Below, piece after piece: positions 25,740 to 37,100 of a stretch of 64,000 bases of DNA (within the stretch, counting starts at the first letter, position 1; each line of letters opens with the position of its first letter). Position numbers and translations under genes: made by a program. The notes beneath the pieces are model-generated. The model saw only the letters and a program-made list of their open reading frames with translations, was not told where the DNA came from and did not search any database. The stretch comes from Formicarius rufipectus (lineage: Eukaryota; Chordata; Aves; Passeriformes; Formicariidae): positions 880,091 to 944,090 of the forward strand of contig VXAU01002071.1 in NCBI GenBank assembly GCA_013399695.1, given 5' to 3'.

Positions 25740-26262
25740 CAGTAGCAGCGTTGCCCGGGGGGTGGACTCACGTTGGACAGTCTATCGAGGAGGATGGTCT
25801 CCCGTGGGAGGGACCCCAGGGGAGCAGGGGAAGGACTCAGAGCTGTGGCCCCCCTGCAGCCCGTGGGCAGGACCGTGGGGGAGCAGGTTGTCCCCCTGCA
25901 GCCCACGGAGCCCATCGGGGGGCAGAGACCCGACTGCCCCCCATGGAGTGACCCCCAGGACAAGAGCAATGGCAGCAACAACACCCACCTGCAAACCCCC
26001 ATTCCCTGCTCCCTGGAACTGCTGGAGGGAGGGAGGAGAGGGAGGAGAGGGGTGTTCTGGGCACTGATTTATTTCTTACTTTTTAATTGTATTACCTTTA
26101 GTTTTTGTTCTTCTCTTGTTAGTAATAAATTGAACTACTTAGCTACTCTTGAGTTTGTTTTGCCATTATCTCTCAGCTGTGTTTTGCCTTTTCTCCTGTT
26201 CCCTTTTCCTCTGGGAAGGGGGGGGCCTGGAGGTTTGGGTGGACACCGGGTGAAAACCACCA
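25740..26262 (+). mobile_element. LTR of the same family as 47397-48495, sense to SRGAP2
   Basis: The 3' half matches the reverse complement of 47397-47720 in order: a CCCCAGGACAAGAGCAATGG segment, an AATAAA poly(A) signal at 26124-26129, a TTTGCCATTATCTCTCAGCT segment and the final GGAGGTTTGGGTGGACACCG block ending ...AACCACCA at 26262. Two degenerate units of the family's 40-bp repeat lie near 25850-25950. The 5' end is unclear and no target-site duplication was found, so this copy may be truncated or rearranged. No internal viral genes were seen next to it. Confidence 0.75.
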
Positions 26263-26303
26263 TGTTGTCTGATTGTTGTCTGATTGTTGTCTGATTGTTG
26301 TCT
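26263..26303 (+). repeat. 11-bp tandem repeat TGATTGTTGTC
   Basis: Three full units and one partial unit lie in tandem directly after the last LTR base. The array may have arisen at the LTR boundary. Confidence 0.8.
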
Positions 26304-26760
26304 TATCATCGTGGGCTTGAGGGATTCACCCACTCCACATGGGCAGAGCCCTCTCAAATCTCCGTTCCCGAAGTCTGGCCATGATGACGATTGGTGGACT
26401 TGCATTTGTTTTGAATAATCAGTTGTAGAACGTGGAGATCTGATATTGTCTGATGTACTCAGACATGTTCCCTCTGTTTTTGAGGAGTTCCCCACGCCCT
26501 GCTGTTGGAATTAGGGCCACGAATCCCTCCACAGGGTCATTTCATCTCAATTCTGGTTTTCAACATCCTCCCTGAAAAGTCAACAGCGTGGACTGTGTTT
26601 TGATAATAGCAAAGGAGACCTTCATTAGACAGGGAAAAAAGAAGTTTTAATTATTTAATTTGAATTTTCCGTGGATTAAACAGCTGGGCAGCTTTGTCAG
26701 TGTGTTTAGTTGCCTGATTTGGAGCATTCCCTTCAAAGCTTTGCAGTTGTGGAGCCTCAC

Positions 26761-27075
26761 TCCACTTTCCAGACTGGGAATCGCAGAGGAGTTCTGGTGT
26801 GGATGTGGAAAGGAAATGTTGTGGGCAGTGGACTTCTCCTTGGGGTTAGGAGGGGCTTCACTTCCAGCCTGGGAATTGCAGATGAGTTTCTGTGTGGACA
26901 CGGAAAGGCAACACCCAGGCTGGCTGTGGTCATGGGCTTCTCCTTGGAATGGTGTTTGGAGGATTCCACTTTCCAGTCTGGGAATTGCAGATGGATTTGG
27001 TTCTGTGTGGATGTGGAAAGGCAATGCCCAGGCTGGCTGTGGTCATGGGCTTCTCCTTGGAGGGGCTTTGGAGAT
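26761..27075 (+). repeat. Tandem repeat, three units of about 95-110 bp
   Basis: CTGGGAATCGCAG/CTGGGAATTGCAG recurs at about 26774, 26869 and 26978. Each is followed by a GTGTGGAYRYGGAAAGG-type segment and then GGCTTCTCCTTGGA. Units 2 and 3 are closer to each other than to unit 1. Confidence 0.8.
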
Positions 27076-29343
27076 GCTCCAGGTCCCAGCTGTGCTGTCC
27101 CACCAGGCAGGCAGTGTTGGCTGCTGTGCTCCTGCCAGTGGCAGCTCTGCTGTGCCTGGGAAAGCTGGGGGACCCGAGCAATTAGAGATGCAAATAAAGG
27201 GCCCAGCCTTGATTTTTGCTTTCAAGCATGTCTGGCATCCTCTTCCTTGGCTTCTCTGATGCAAATCTTCCTGCACTTGTCTTGCACCTCCAGACGACTC
27301 CGTGGGACACCTCCAATTCTGTTTAGATATTTGTACCTATAAAAGGATTCTTATCAGTGTGTGTTACACCTCTGGTATTTCTCAAACAGATAAGGAATAT
27401 CCTGGTTGTAAAAAGCCCTTTTCCAGGGCACGCAGTGGTTGTGAACCTGAATCTCCCTCCTGGCTCTGGTCTCCAACAGCAGACTGTGTTTCCTGCTCTT
27501 CTATCATTTCCACTTCAAAGCCTGCATTTGGAGATTGCCAGGGAGAATTTGAAGGCTGTGATGATCAACAGCTTTGGGGCAGTGACCCAGCTCCTTCTGG
27601 GAAGTTCTTGCTCTCACTGGGTGAAGGCTTTTCTAAGTCATTGAAGCTCCCAGCCCTGGCTGGGCTGGTGCTGTCGTTTGTCACACCGCTGTTTGTAATC
27701 GTGCACCAAAGCAAACATCCACAGAGCCCTTCACTCTGGGAGTGTTCCTCCTCTGTGATGGCAGGGGGAATGGGGACGGTTCGGAGTGTAACGAGGTGAG
27801 AAGGTCTCAGAGCCCGTGGTGAGAAGGTCTCAAAGCACCTGGTTCAATTCCTTCTCGAAAAGTTCCATGTATGTTTAAGTGGTTTTTTGCTTTTGCTCAC
27901 GGTCATGGTGGTGGTTTTGAAGCTGAATGGAGTGTCAGCACCAAACTGAGCTGGGAGCTCTGAGTTGGCTTCCTCAGAGCCTGCAGAGGGGCAGCGCCCC
28001 TGGAGATGGGAGACATCTAAACCCACACTCCAGTCCTGTGTCTGCAGCAGAGGTTTGGTCCATTTTGCTGAAAGATAAATTGGGTTAGAGCTGCGTGGGC
28101 AGGTTGATGTGGCGTCTCCCGATCCTTCCACCCCATTCCCAATGGATGCTCAGGGATAACTGAGCTGCTCCCCAAGGCTTTGAACCTGCTGGGAATGCAT
28201 CCTGGCTGGATTCCCTTTTCCCTTGTTTGTGGCTTGGCTCCTGCTGGTGCTGAGCTCCCATGGCAGTGCCATGGAGGGGGATGGCTCCGTGTGGGACCAC
28301 CGAGGCAAGGCTGGGTTTGGAGCTCAGCAGGTCCATGTGGAGGGAGAGGACTGATGCTTAATCTGGGCAGGAGCTGGGGGTTGGTGCCTGTGCTTTGTTG
28401 CCATCCCACTCCTTTCCCAAGCTTGTCATCTTCTCATCCAGAGTGCCACTGGGGATGGGGGTGGGAACGTCTTGGGAAAGCCACGGAGCTGATCCAGGAG
28501 ATGGAGGGAGATACTGAAGAGCAGCTGGGGTTGCTCCTGCCTTCTCCTGCCGCTCTCTGCTGTCAGGTCACTCATTGGGTTGCCTCCCAGTTAGAGCTTG
28601 TCACTGGGAAGAGCTGAAACCCTTCGTAGGGAGGGAGATGATCCTGCTCGGAGTGCATGAAACGACTGGGCAGGGGGATGTGCCGGGTCTGAGGTCGCCC
28701 TTCTGGCTCTGGACGTGACCTGTTGAACAAGGTGGTGCAGAAAGGTGTTTCCACACTTCCAGCTTCAGTCTGTGGGATGCTTAACAGCTCAGAAAAAATG
28801 ATTGTGGTAAGTTCTTTTTCAGAAGGGGAGCGTTGTGTCCTGTAGGGGAGCAGGGTGCAGTCCCAGGCTGTGTGAACGTCGTCCTGCTCCGGGTGGAACT
28901 GTTTTCTGGAGACACAAGTTCTTGCCAGGAGCTTTGCAGACGCTCACTCCTCTTTGGGGTAGTTTGAGGAGTCCCTGTAGTGGTCTGTAATTGCAGCACA
29001 AGTCTTATAATCTGCTCAAGTAAGAAAAGTATAATTTTTTCTTAAAGATAACCTGCTCTTAATTGTGTGTGTTTGCTGCATCATTCCAGGGTTGTAGGGT
29101 CGGAGTGTTTTAGGAGCTTGGATTTGTCCTAAAAGCAAGTAAGGATCATTCAGAGTTTTGAAACACATGACCAGGTGTTGTGGTGCCTTTAAACTCGCCT
29201 GTGCTGGGATCTGCCTTCCCATGGAAGTGTCAGAGGCAGCAGCCTTTTCTTCAGGGACAGTTCCCTGCTGGCAGTGCAGTGTTGTGGGTGTGCTTTGAAA
29301 ACGTAAAAGGGAAAAAGAAATCAAGGAGATGATGAATGTTGAG

Positions 29344-29505
29344 AATCATGGAAACATAAAATGCTTTGGGTTGGAAAGGACCTGAAATCCCATCCAGTCC
29401 CAGCCCCTGCCCTGGGCAGGGACACCTCCCACCAGCCCAGGCTGCTCCAAGGCCCATCCAACCTGGCCTGGGACACCCCCAGGGCTGGGACAGCTTCTGT
29501 GGGCA
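29344..29505 (-). mobile_element. CR1 LINE 3'-end fragment
   Basis: Reverse-complement CR1 with ATGCTTTGGGTTGGAAAGGA, CCTGCCCTGGGCAGGGACAC, CTCCCACCAGCCCAGGCTGC and CCATCCAACCTGGCCTGGGA. 5'-truncated. Confidence 0.85.
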
Positions 29506-32500
29506 CTGAATGAGAGATGGGACTGAGATACAGGAGGTAGGAGGTCCTTCCTCACCCTTTGGGTTCCCTCAAAGGTGGTCCTGCCTGCAGGAGGCCACAG
29601 GGGATGGGGCAGAGGTGGTGACAGAATGGATCAAAGCCAAGTTCCCCAGCTGTGCAGGGTCACCCACTGGGCTGTCCCTGGGGGACCCAGGGGACTTTGT
29701 GATCTCGTGATGGAAACGAAGGAGTGGCTTGTTTTGGATGGGTGGAAAACTTCTCTGAGGCCACAGGGGACATTGAGATCCTGGAGTTGTCAGCCAGGTG
29801 AGCTTGGAATACAGTGGAAAGGCTTCAGCACTGCAGGGCAAGGCTTAGACTGAGAATACCTGGTGTTTAATGCTAATTTTTGGCATCTTGACCTTGAACT
29901 CTTCACCCGCAGGCACTTGAAGGGGCAGGAGCAGAGTCTTCAGGAGGCTGTTCCTGGTGTTCAGTGACCACAGAGGGTGGGATTGCCAAGGTCTAAAGCA
30001 TGGAGGGGAGGGAGAAGGCTTTTTGGTGTTTAAAGTGGCTGCTGACCCAATAATCTGTGCCAGTTAAAAGCTGCAGCAGAAGGCACTGGGCTCGAGCCTG
30101 GAGTGGAGAACCTGCAGACCTGAGGAGGTCCCGTGTGAGTGGTGCCCCTCGGGCTGTTCCTCCTTGGAGGGCTGCACAGATCACCTCCTGCCTGTGGAAG
30201 CAGTGGGAAAACAAGCAGGCACTTTGTGCTCTGGGAAGCCTCAGGAAATTCCTGCATTCCTGAGTTTGTTTGGTGGCCAGGGGTGTGTTCTGCCAGATGA
30301 GCAGGATTGTCCCTGTCCAGTGCCTCGGTGAGCTGGAGCTGAGGAGCTCCTTGTTCCCCTCAGCTGTCACTGCCCCCCTCCCAAACAGGGGGCTGTTGAT
30401 GCAGAGAGAGTGCTGACCTCACTTTTGGGGCAGGAGGGGAGGTTGTTGGGTCCTGTTCAGCAGGAGAGGTGTGTGAGGTGTCTCAGGAGCTGGAGCTTCC
30501 TGGGGGTTTTGTGCTCTGCTGATCTTCTGCTCCTCGAGAGAAGCTGCATTTTTGGAAGTGGTTCTTTGTGTTTCTGCTCCTGGAGGTGACACTGGGACTG
30601 ATGGAGGAATGTCCAAGGTTGTCTCCCTGGTAAAAGGATCCATCAGGTGGGTGGTCATCCCATGAGCTCTCTGGGCTCTGTCTGGTGTTGGCCATTCCTG
30701 CCCTGCTTTGATTTTCAAGCTGCTCCTGGTGGGGTCAGTGACTCCTGCAGAACAGCACTGAGCTCCTGAGCAGTCCCTGCATCCCACCAGGGGTTTGCTG
30801 CATTTGGATTCTCACCCTTTCTGTGCCTTTCTTCATGTGCTGAGCAGGAAATGCCAGGTCTGCTCAGATGTTCTCCCATTTTCCTGAGTCCAGGAAATAA
30901 GCCACAAGTTCCTAAAGTCAGTGTCTTCGTCCAGTGACTTTGGGAAAGGTCCCAGAATTGTTTCTCTGTTGGGACCATCCCTTGTGTTGAGGAAAGGGGT
31001 GGAGGAGAAGACACAAAGGGAGGAAGAGCTCACCTTGAAGGATGTTCTTTCTTGACTGTCCTTGCTGCAGGTGAGTGCCAGGTTGAGGATTAGGTGAGCT
31101 TGGTTCTTGGCAGCAAGGAAACACCACCTCACTGGCCATTTTGGACCTGTCACCACTGTCCTTCCTCACCTTCTTTGCTTCATAAAACCTTCATGGCCAA
31201 GCCACAGGTGGGAAGGGGGTGTCTGGTTTGCCCAACCTGCCACTCTGCAGGTCCTTGGAGGATTTTGTGGCTGGGACCTGAGCTGGATGGAGATGTTGGA
31301 GCGCGTGAGGAGCATCCCCAGGGAACTTCCACAGGAGTTTGGGCAGGTCTGGGGTGTGTGAATATCCACCCCTGTGCCCCTCCCAGGCCCTGCTGGTCCT
31401 GAAATACCAGAGCAAACAACAAAGACACCTCTGAACCAAAGGAACCTCCTAAGCTGCAGGTGTTCCCCGGCGTGGGACCCCTGTGGACTGAGGGTTGTGC
31501 CCTTGGCTTTGATTAAAGGACCACATGGCCACCCCAGCCTGGTGCATTTGTGTGTCCTCGTGATGTCTTGATGAAGCAACACAAGTTCTCCATTTCCTAA
31601 AATTCACTCCTGGGGGACAAATAAACCTGCCCAGCTTTGCCCCCTCCTCTGTTGTTCCCCCCACGCCGTGACCTTGCTGCCTGAGTTTCCTCCTTGCTGT
31701 GGAAGCCCCTGAGAAGTGGCACTACCACAAATTCAGGTGCTGATCAAGGTCATCTTCAAGCTTGCAACCCCCACATTTGTGCAGACTGTGATTTTTATTT
31801 TAGTTTATTCTGACAAGTCTAACCAGGAGCTGTATTTTCCAGAGTCCCTAAAATAAAGCTGCAGGTTTCCTTCCCAGCAGATCCTGGATCCCCCGAAACC
31901 TCTTCCTGCAGGTGGTGTGATGTGAGCACCATCCAAGGTGCCCAGGGTGCATGGCAAGAGGGGAGCCCTGGAGGGTGCAGATGGTCTCCTCTTCCTGGAC
32001 AAGGGGACAAGCACAGCCAGCTGGGTTGGACATCTCAGGGCTCAGCTGGGAAGGAGCTGACCCAAAAATGGCATTTGGGCAACGACTCCTGCCCACCTTC
32101 AGCTGTGGTGCCAACCTGGGGGCACCTGCAGGGGCAGGGGGTGGGTGTGAGGAGAGCTGAGGGTGCTGGAAAGCTGCAGTTTGACCTGGTTCCATTGCTG
32201 GGGTTGAATTCAGCCTGGAAAAGCTTTGGAGGGAGCAGCACCAGGGGAGGTCTCTCTGCAGCTTGGCTGCTCCAAGACCTGGAGATGCAAGTGCATCTTT
32301 TATTGGTTTCATGGTGAGTTTATTGCCTGTGTGAAAGCCAAAGGACCTTTGCTGGCTGCATCAGGGAATACTTCTGCATTTTTGGGCTGAGACTGCCACA
32401 CTTCTGCTGGGTTTTCTTGCCCTGTCTGACCCTGAGTGGGTGATTTCACTGTTTTGCCCCTCAAATTCAGGGTCAGTGGCACAAGGAGGGCGCCTGGCTT

Positions 32501-33045
32501 GAAGAGCTGATGGGAGGAGCTTTCATGTTGGTGAAATGTTTGAAAACTGCAAAATATTATGTTAGTATAGATATGTTCATCATAATTACACTGTAATGAT
32601 GATGAGTATGCATTAATAATTAATATTATTACTGATGATGTTAACACCTTTATGAGTCCTTCAGGCACTGGTTTGATACTTGCAGATGTTCTACAAAGGG
32701 GAGAATTCCCTGCTGGGGATGCTGTGGTGTTGCCTCTCCAAAGGGGGGGCGTCTTTCTGTGTTTTCAAGGAAAGCTGCACATCTGGAGACTGAATAATTG
32801 AGGGAATGACCCCAAATTGGTGCCTTTGGGGAGTGTCCCAGGATGTGTCTTCTCCCTGCCTCAGGCATGGGCTGCAGAGGGGTCTGACAGGAATCCCCTG
32901 CAGGGGTTTTGGGGGCTGCCCTGGGCTGTTGCAGCACTGAGCCCCTTTTCCAGGCTGAGATTCAGGACATTTTGGGGCAGTGACCACTTGCTTTTGATGC
33001 CAAAAAATGCACTTGCCCCTTGTGGCTGCTGCACTTTGCAGCAGT

Positions 33046-33717
33046 GGGGCTTTGCTGGTGGGTCTGAGCACGGGATTGCGGGATTTCCAAGGTGCAGTTC
33101 CCACCCTTTTCCATCTGCAGGCAGAGCTGGTGGTCCTAAAGGGGCTTTGCTGGTGGGTCTGAGCACGGGATTGCAGCTTTGGGGTGAATGTCCAAGGTGC
33201 AGTTCCCACCCTTTTCCATCTGCAGGCAGAGCTGATCATCCTAAAGGGGCTTTGCTGGTAGGGATTGTAGCTTTGGGGGTACAATTCCCACCCTTCTTCA
33301 TCTGCAGGCAGAGTTGATCATCCTAAGGGGCCTTTCCTGGGAGGGATTACAGCTTTGGGGCTGCATTTCCAAGGGGCAATTGCCACCCATTTCCATCTGC
33401 AGGCAGAGTTGATCATCCTAAGGGGCCTTTCCTGGGAGGGATTACAGCTTTGGGGCTGCATTTCCAAGGTGCAATTCCCACCCTTCTCCATCTGCAGGCA
33501 GAGTTGATCATCCTAAGGGGCCTTTCCTGGGAGGGATTACAGCTTTGGGGCTGCATTTCCAAGGTGCAATTGCCACCCATTTCCATCTGCAGGCAGACAT
33601 GATGGTCCTAAAGGGGCTTTGCTGGTCGGGATTGCAGCTTTGGGGTGGATATCCAAGGTACAATTCCCACCCTTCTCCATCTGCAGGCAGAGCCGATGGT
33701 CCTAAAGGGGCTTTGCC
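33046..33717 (+). repeat. Minisatellite, seven units of 82-105 bp, just before exon 2
   Basis: CTGCAG followed by GCAGA recurs at 33115, 33220, 33302, 33398, 33492, 33588 and 33681. Each unit has a GGGGCTTTGCTGG or GGGGCCTTTCCTGG segment, a TTGCAGCTTTGGGG or TTACAGCTTTGGGG segment, then CCAAGGTGCAATTCCCACCC and TTCTCCATCTGCAG. The last four units are the most alike. Each unit carries a pyrimidine-rich run ending in CAG, which looks like a 3' splice site. The true exon 2 acceptor is 142 nt after the last one. Confidence 0.92.
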
Positions 33718-33828
33718 GACCGAACTGCCGACGAGGGAACGTGTTTTTAACTCCTTGATCTGCAGAATTTTGGTGGTGTTTTCTCCCCTGGGGTTGTATT
33801 TGACCCGTGGTGCTTTTCTTGGTTGCAG

Positions 33829-34021
33829 AGATCCGTGCCCAGCTGGTGGAGCAGCTGAAATGCCTGGACCAGCAGTGTGAGCTGCGGGTGCAGCTGCTGC
33901 AGGACCTGCAGGATTTCTTCCGCAAGAAGGCAGAGATCGAGATGGATTACTCCAGGAATTTGGAGAAGCTGGCTGAGAGATTCCTGGCTAAAACTCGGAG
34001 CACCAAAGACCAGCAATTCAA
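33829..34021 (+). CDS. SRGAP2: SRGAP2 coding exon 2 (start of F-BAR)
   Basis: Encodes about residues 23-87 of srGAP2, from EIRAQLVEQLKCLDQQCELR to RSTKDQQFK, the first long helix of the F-BAR dimer. srGAP proteins bind curved membranes with this domain and inactivate Rac1 through a later RhoGAP domain. They act in neuronal migration, spine maturation and filopodium formation. The acceptor is TTCTTGGTTGCAG and the donor is the non-consensus GTAGAG. The exon is 193 nt: two bases completing a split codon, 63 codons, then two bases of the next. The CLDQQCELRVQLLQ and MDYSRNLEK stretches favour SRGAP2 over SRGAP1 and SRGAP3, whose equivalents I recall as CLEQQ- and Y/E-substituted forms. Confidence 0.97.
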
Positions 34022-34747
34022 GTAGAGTATCTGCCTTTTTGGTTTTGCCCCTTTTTTTCCCCCCCCCCATCTCTAGATTTGATTGCAGGGATAGGGATGG
34101 AAGAGAGGGGTGATGTGGTGCTGGAGGTGCCAGCGCTGCTGGGGGTGTCACAGTGAGGTGTTTGTTGAACACAGAACCCCTTCCATGGTTTTGGGGGCTC
34201 CTTTCTGCTCTTCCTGGTGGGTCAAAATGCTGTCAGTTGGGAATGAAATGGTGAAAATTGGCTTGTCTAAAAGGAGTAATTTTCTTGGGGAAGGTGGGCA
34301 GAGCTGTGCACTGGGTTTGATTCCCTCCGGTGTCAGGGCCTTTGCTTTGGGGTTTTTGTTTATGGGAACTGTTTCCAATCTGGTTTCTGCCGTCAGCTCT
34401 GTTTTCAGCATCCCACACGTACTCAGGGTAGGAGTTGAGTGTTGTATCTCTGCTACTATCACTTCAAACAGCAGAGAAATGAGGTCTGGAGTGCTGCTGA
34501 GTCCCACAGCACTTCAAACCAGAGCTGTGGAATCCCTGGAGACTGAGCTGGTGGGACTCAATTCACACTTCAGGATGTCCTTATTGCTAAGCAACCTTTC
34601 GCCCTCCTTGGAGGACTGTTTGCAAGGGGGTCTGGCCACACTGCTGGGCTTCTTCCAGGTTTTTGGGTCTTCCCAACTTTTCTGAGCTGGGATGGCTGAC
34701 TCATATGGAACGTGGTTCCATGGACTCCAGTCTGATTTCCTACTGGA

Positions 34748-34811
34748 AATGGATATTTCCCAGGAAGGAGGGGGATGGATATTTCCCAGGAAGGAGGGGA
34801 TGGATATTTCC
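34748..34811 (+). repeat. Triplicate of GGATATTTCC plus spacer
   Basis: GGATATTTCCCAGGAAGGAG occurs twice, followed by a third ATGGATATTTCC, with a period near 29-30 bp. Each unit contains the partial palindrome TTTCCCAGGAA. Confidence 0.75.
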
Positions 34812-34935
34812 ACCCTGTGCCAGGACCTGCCCACCCTCCCAGGGAACAATTCCTTCCCAATATCCCATCTGGACCTAATCTCTGTCAGTGTGAAGCCCCC
34901 TCCTGGTCCTGCCACTCCAGGCCCTTGTTAACAGT
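34812..34935 (-). mobile_element. Probable CR1 fragment
   Basis: Resembles reverse-complement CR1 upstream of the terminal block (CCTGTGCCAGGACCTGCCCA, CCTCCCAGGGAACAATTCCT, CCCAATATCCCATCTGGACC). The terminal landmarks are missing, so the call is weaker than for the other copies. Confidence 0.6.
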
Positions 34936-35011
34936 CCCTTTCCATCTTTCTTGTTGGCTCCTTTTAAAAAATGGGCTTTTTTTAGTTAGAGGTTATTAAA
35001 GTTTTACCCAA

Positions 35012-35050
35012 TGTATATATTTGGTGTATATATTATATATATATATATAT
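35012..35050. repeat. TA microsatellite
   Basis: An interrupted (TA)n tract ending in about ten consecutive TA/AT dinucleotides. Confidence 0.85.
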
Positions 35051-36199
35051 TCCTCATTACCTGCTGGTAAATAGGAGTGGCACAAGGAGTGGAAGGATAA
35101 AAAAGGTCATTTTCCATCCCAAGTCTTCCCAACTGTGTTTGTTCCAAGAGTTGGTTGGTCCCAGTTTGGTGCTCCTTAAAGCTCTGCCCAAGGTGTGTGG
35201 CAGGTAAATCAGAGCATCCACCTCACCTGCTGGGTCTGGGGGGTCCCTCCAGGCAGGACTTCCAGCCCCAGAAGAAGGCTCTGCCCACGCCAGGGTGACC
35301 CTGGGACCTTCACCTCTGTCTCATGTGATCTGTGTCCTGATAACACAGTCCAAAACCCGTGGCAAATCTTGAGTGATTCCTTTCAGGAGAGAAAAGAAGG
35401 GTTAAAAAAAAATAAAAATAAAATAAAGAGGGAGGGAAGGAAAAAAAAAAAAAGACAATGCTATTTTAAGGCCATATTTGAAATGAAGATAATCTTTGGC
35501 AGCGGAACACTGAGGAGCAATTGTCAGCTGGAGAGCTGAATGGGCAGGATATCCCAGCATGAAATTCAGAGGGATTTCTGGCAGCCTGTGCCTGGAAGTG
35601 GGAGATGCAGAATAATTCTGGCAACCTTTGGGCTGAGCACTTGTAAACAGCAGATGTTCATAACTGGGATCCTTTGGAGGAGAAGGGCAGGGAGCAGCAG
35701 GGATGGCCATGCCTGTCACCTCCGGGGCTGCCCCCAACACTGAGCTGGCTCAGGGGACATCGAAGGCTGGGCTTGGAATGAGCAGCTCTCAGAGGAGTTC
35801 AGCTTGAGCTTTCTGAGGAGTGAAAGGGTTTCTTTGAAGGGAAGATGGCACAGGGAGTGTGCCAGGACTATTTAACTGTGATTTTGCTCAGGTTAGATTT
35901 TTTTCTTGCTTAGAGCACCAAACCAGCTCAGCAGAGAGTCGAGCAAAGTGCCAGAGCCAGCTGGGGACAGAATCACAGCCTGGGTCACCTCAGAAGTTTC
36001 CAAAAAAATAAAAGATCCTCTTCCCTGATTACTGGGATTTAAGTTTACAAATGCCCTGCTAAAATCTTCATGACAGGAGAATTGAAGAGGGAAGAAAAGC
36101 CTGACCCACCCACCCTGTTGGAATTTTACACGTAGTCATTAGAAAAATAAATTAAAATATAATAAATTAAAGATTTTCACTGGCTGCATATCCTGTTGC

Positions 36200-36227
36200 N
36201 NNNNNNNNNNNNNNNNNNNNNNNNNNN
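36200..36227. other. Assembly gap (28 N)
   Basis: A short run of N after an AT-rich stretch (ATAATAAATTAAAG) and followed by ATAATAAACAACAA. It is small enough to be a locally unresolved simple repeat. Confidence 0.95.
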
Positions 36228-36829
36228 ATAATAAACAACAACACTGTCCTGGGCTGGTTTGAGCTGTGATTCTCTCTGATGCAGCTGAGCCCTGCACATT
36301 TTCCTTCCCCCCAAGTCTGTCAAGTGCCAGCATTTGGAAGGTTTTTCCAGGCATGAAACACTCCTTCATTCAGTGGCCTCCTGGAGTGCAGAGGAGCAGG
36401 GATGTGGCAGCAGAAAGGGAGGGGGAGCCTCAGGGGGAGGTTTGGGGCTGTTCTCCATCCTGTCAGGGATCCCAATCTCACCCTGAGCTGGTTGGTGTGG
36501 TTGTAGCCAGAGCTGAACACTCACAGGGGCCTGAAATGGTATTTCCAGCATCAATTAGAGCTCTGCTCCAACCCTTGGCTTGGCTCTGCTGGGCTGCAGG
36601 GTGGGCTGTTCTGGTGGGTGCCAGGTTTGGAAGTGTCTGTGGAACACCTCCAGGGAGCAGCTCCTGGAAAGTTTGGGGAGGTGGAGGAACAGGGCACTCC
36701 AGGGGTTGTGTGTCCCACCAGGAGACTTGTTTTGGAATGTCACTGCCAGGAGGGGTGGCTGGGGAAGGTTCCTGTTCCCCGGGACAGGGTGGTGGCCCTT
36801 GGAGAGGAGCCCCTTCCTCAGGAGGTGCA

Positions 36830-37100
36830 GTGAGAGAACAAGGGGAATGGTTCAAATGGGAAGAGGGGAAGTTTAGATTGGATGTATGGAAAAAATTCCT
36901 CCTGGGAGGGTGGGCAGGTCCTGGCAGGGGTTGGGCAGAGAAGCTGTGGCTGTCCCATCCCTGGGAGTGTCCAAGGCCAGGTTGGACGGGGCTTGGAGCA
37001 CCCTGGGCTGGTGGGAGGTGTCCCTGCCCATGGCAGGGGGTGGGATGGGATGACCTTTAAGGTCCCTTCCAACCCAAACCATTCCATGTTTCTATATCCA
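36830..37100 (+). mobile_element. CR1 LINE 3'-end fragment
   Basis: Ordered CR1 landmarks: GGGAAGTTTAGATTGGATGT, CTCCTGGGAGGGTGGGCAGG, GTGTCCAAGGCCAGGTTGGA, GGTGTCCCTGCCCATGGCAG, AAGGTCCCTTCCAACCCAAA and a terminal ATTCCATG. Sequence from about 36640 may also belong to it. A 264-codon open frame across this region is a by-product of the repeat. Confidence 0.9.

Larger units (their letters stand above)
1..33828 (+). other. SRGAP2: SRGAP2 intron 1 (3' part; starts left of window)
   Basis: Nothing upstream of 33829 matches the short first coding exon of srGAP proteins (a lysine-rich N terminus of about 22 residues). Exon 2 starts in the middle of a codon, so its partner exon must lie further left. 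This stretch is therefore read as intron 1, the usual very long first intron of the family. It holds the repeats listed separately. The remaining DNA has only short, low-complexity or proline/glycine/tryptophan-rich open frames on both strands, typical of GC-rich non-coding bird DNA. Stretches 3140-9070, 12210-18230, 19880-23720, 27080-29340 and 29510-33040 hold nothing I can name beyond the small repeats given below. Confidence 0.75.

Noticed and set aside
26263..26640. Internal retroviral sequence after the sense LTR
   Set aside because: No primer-binding site or gag/pol-like frame was seen; the SDNNQ-type frame comes from the 11-bp repeat.
36266..37060. 264-codon + frame
   Set aside because: Its second half is CR1 3' sequence; the first half is unremarkable intron.
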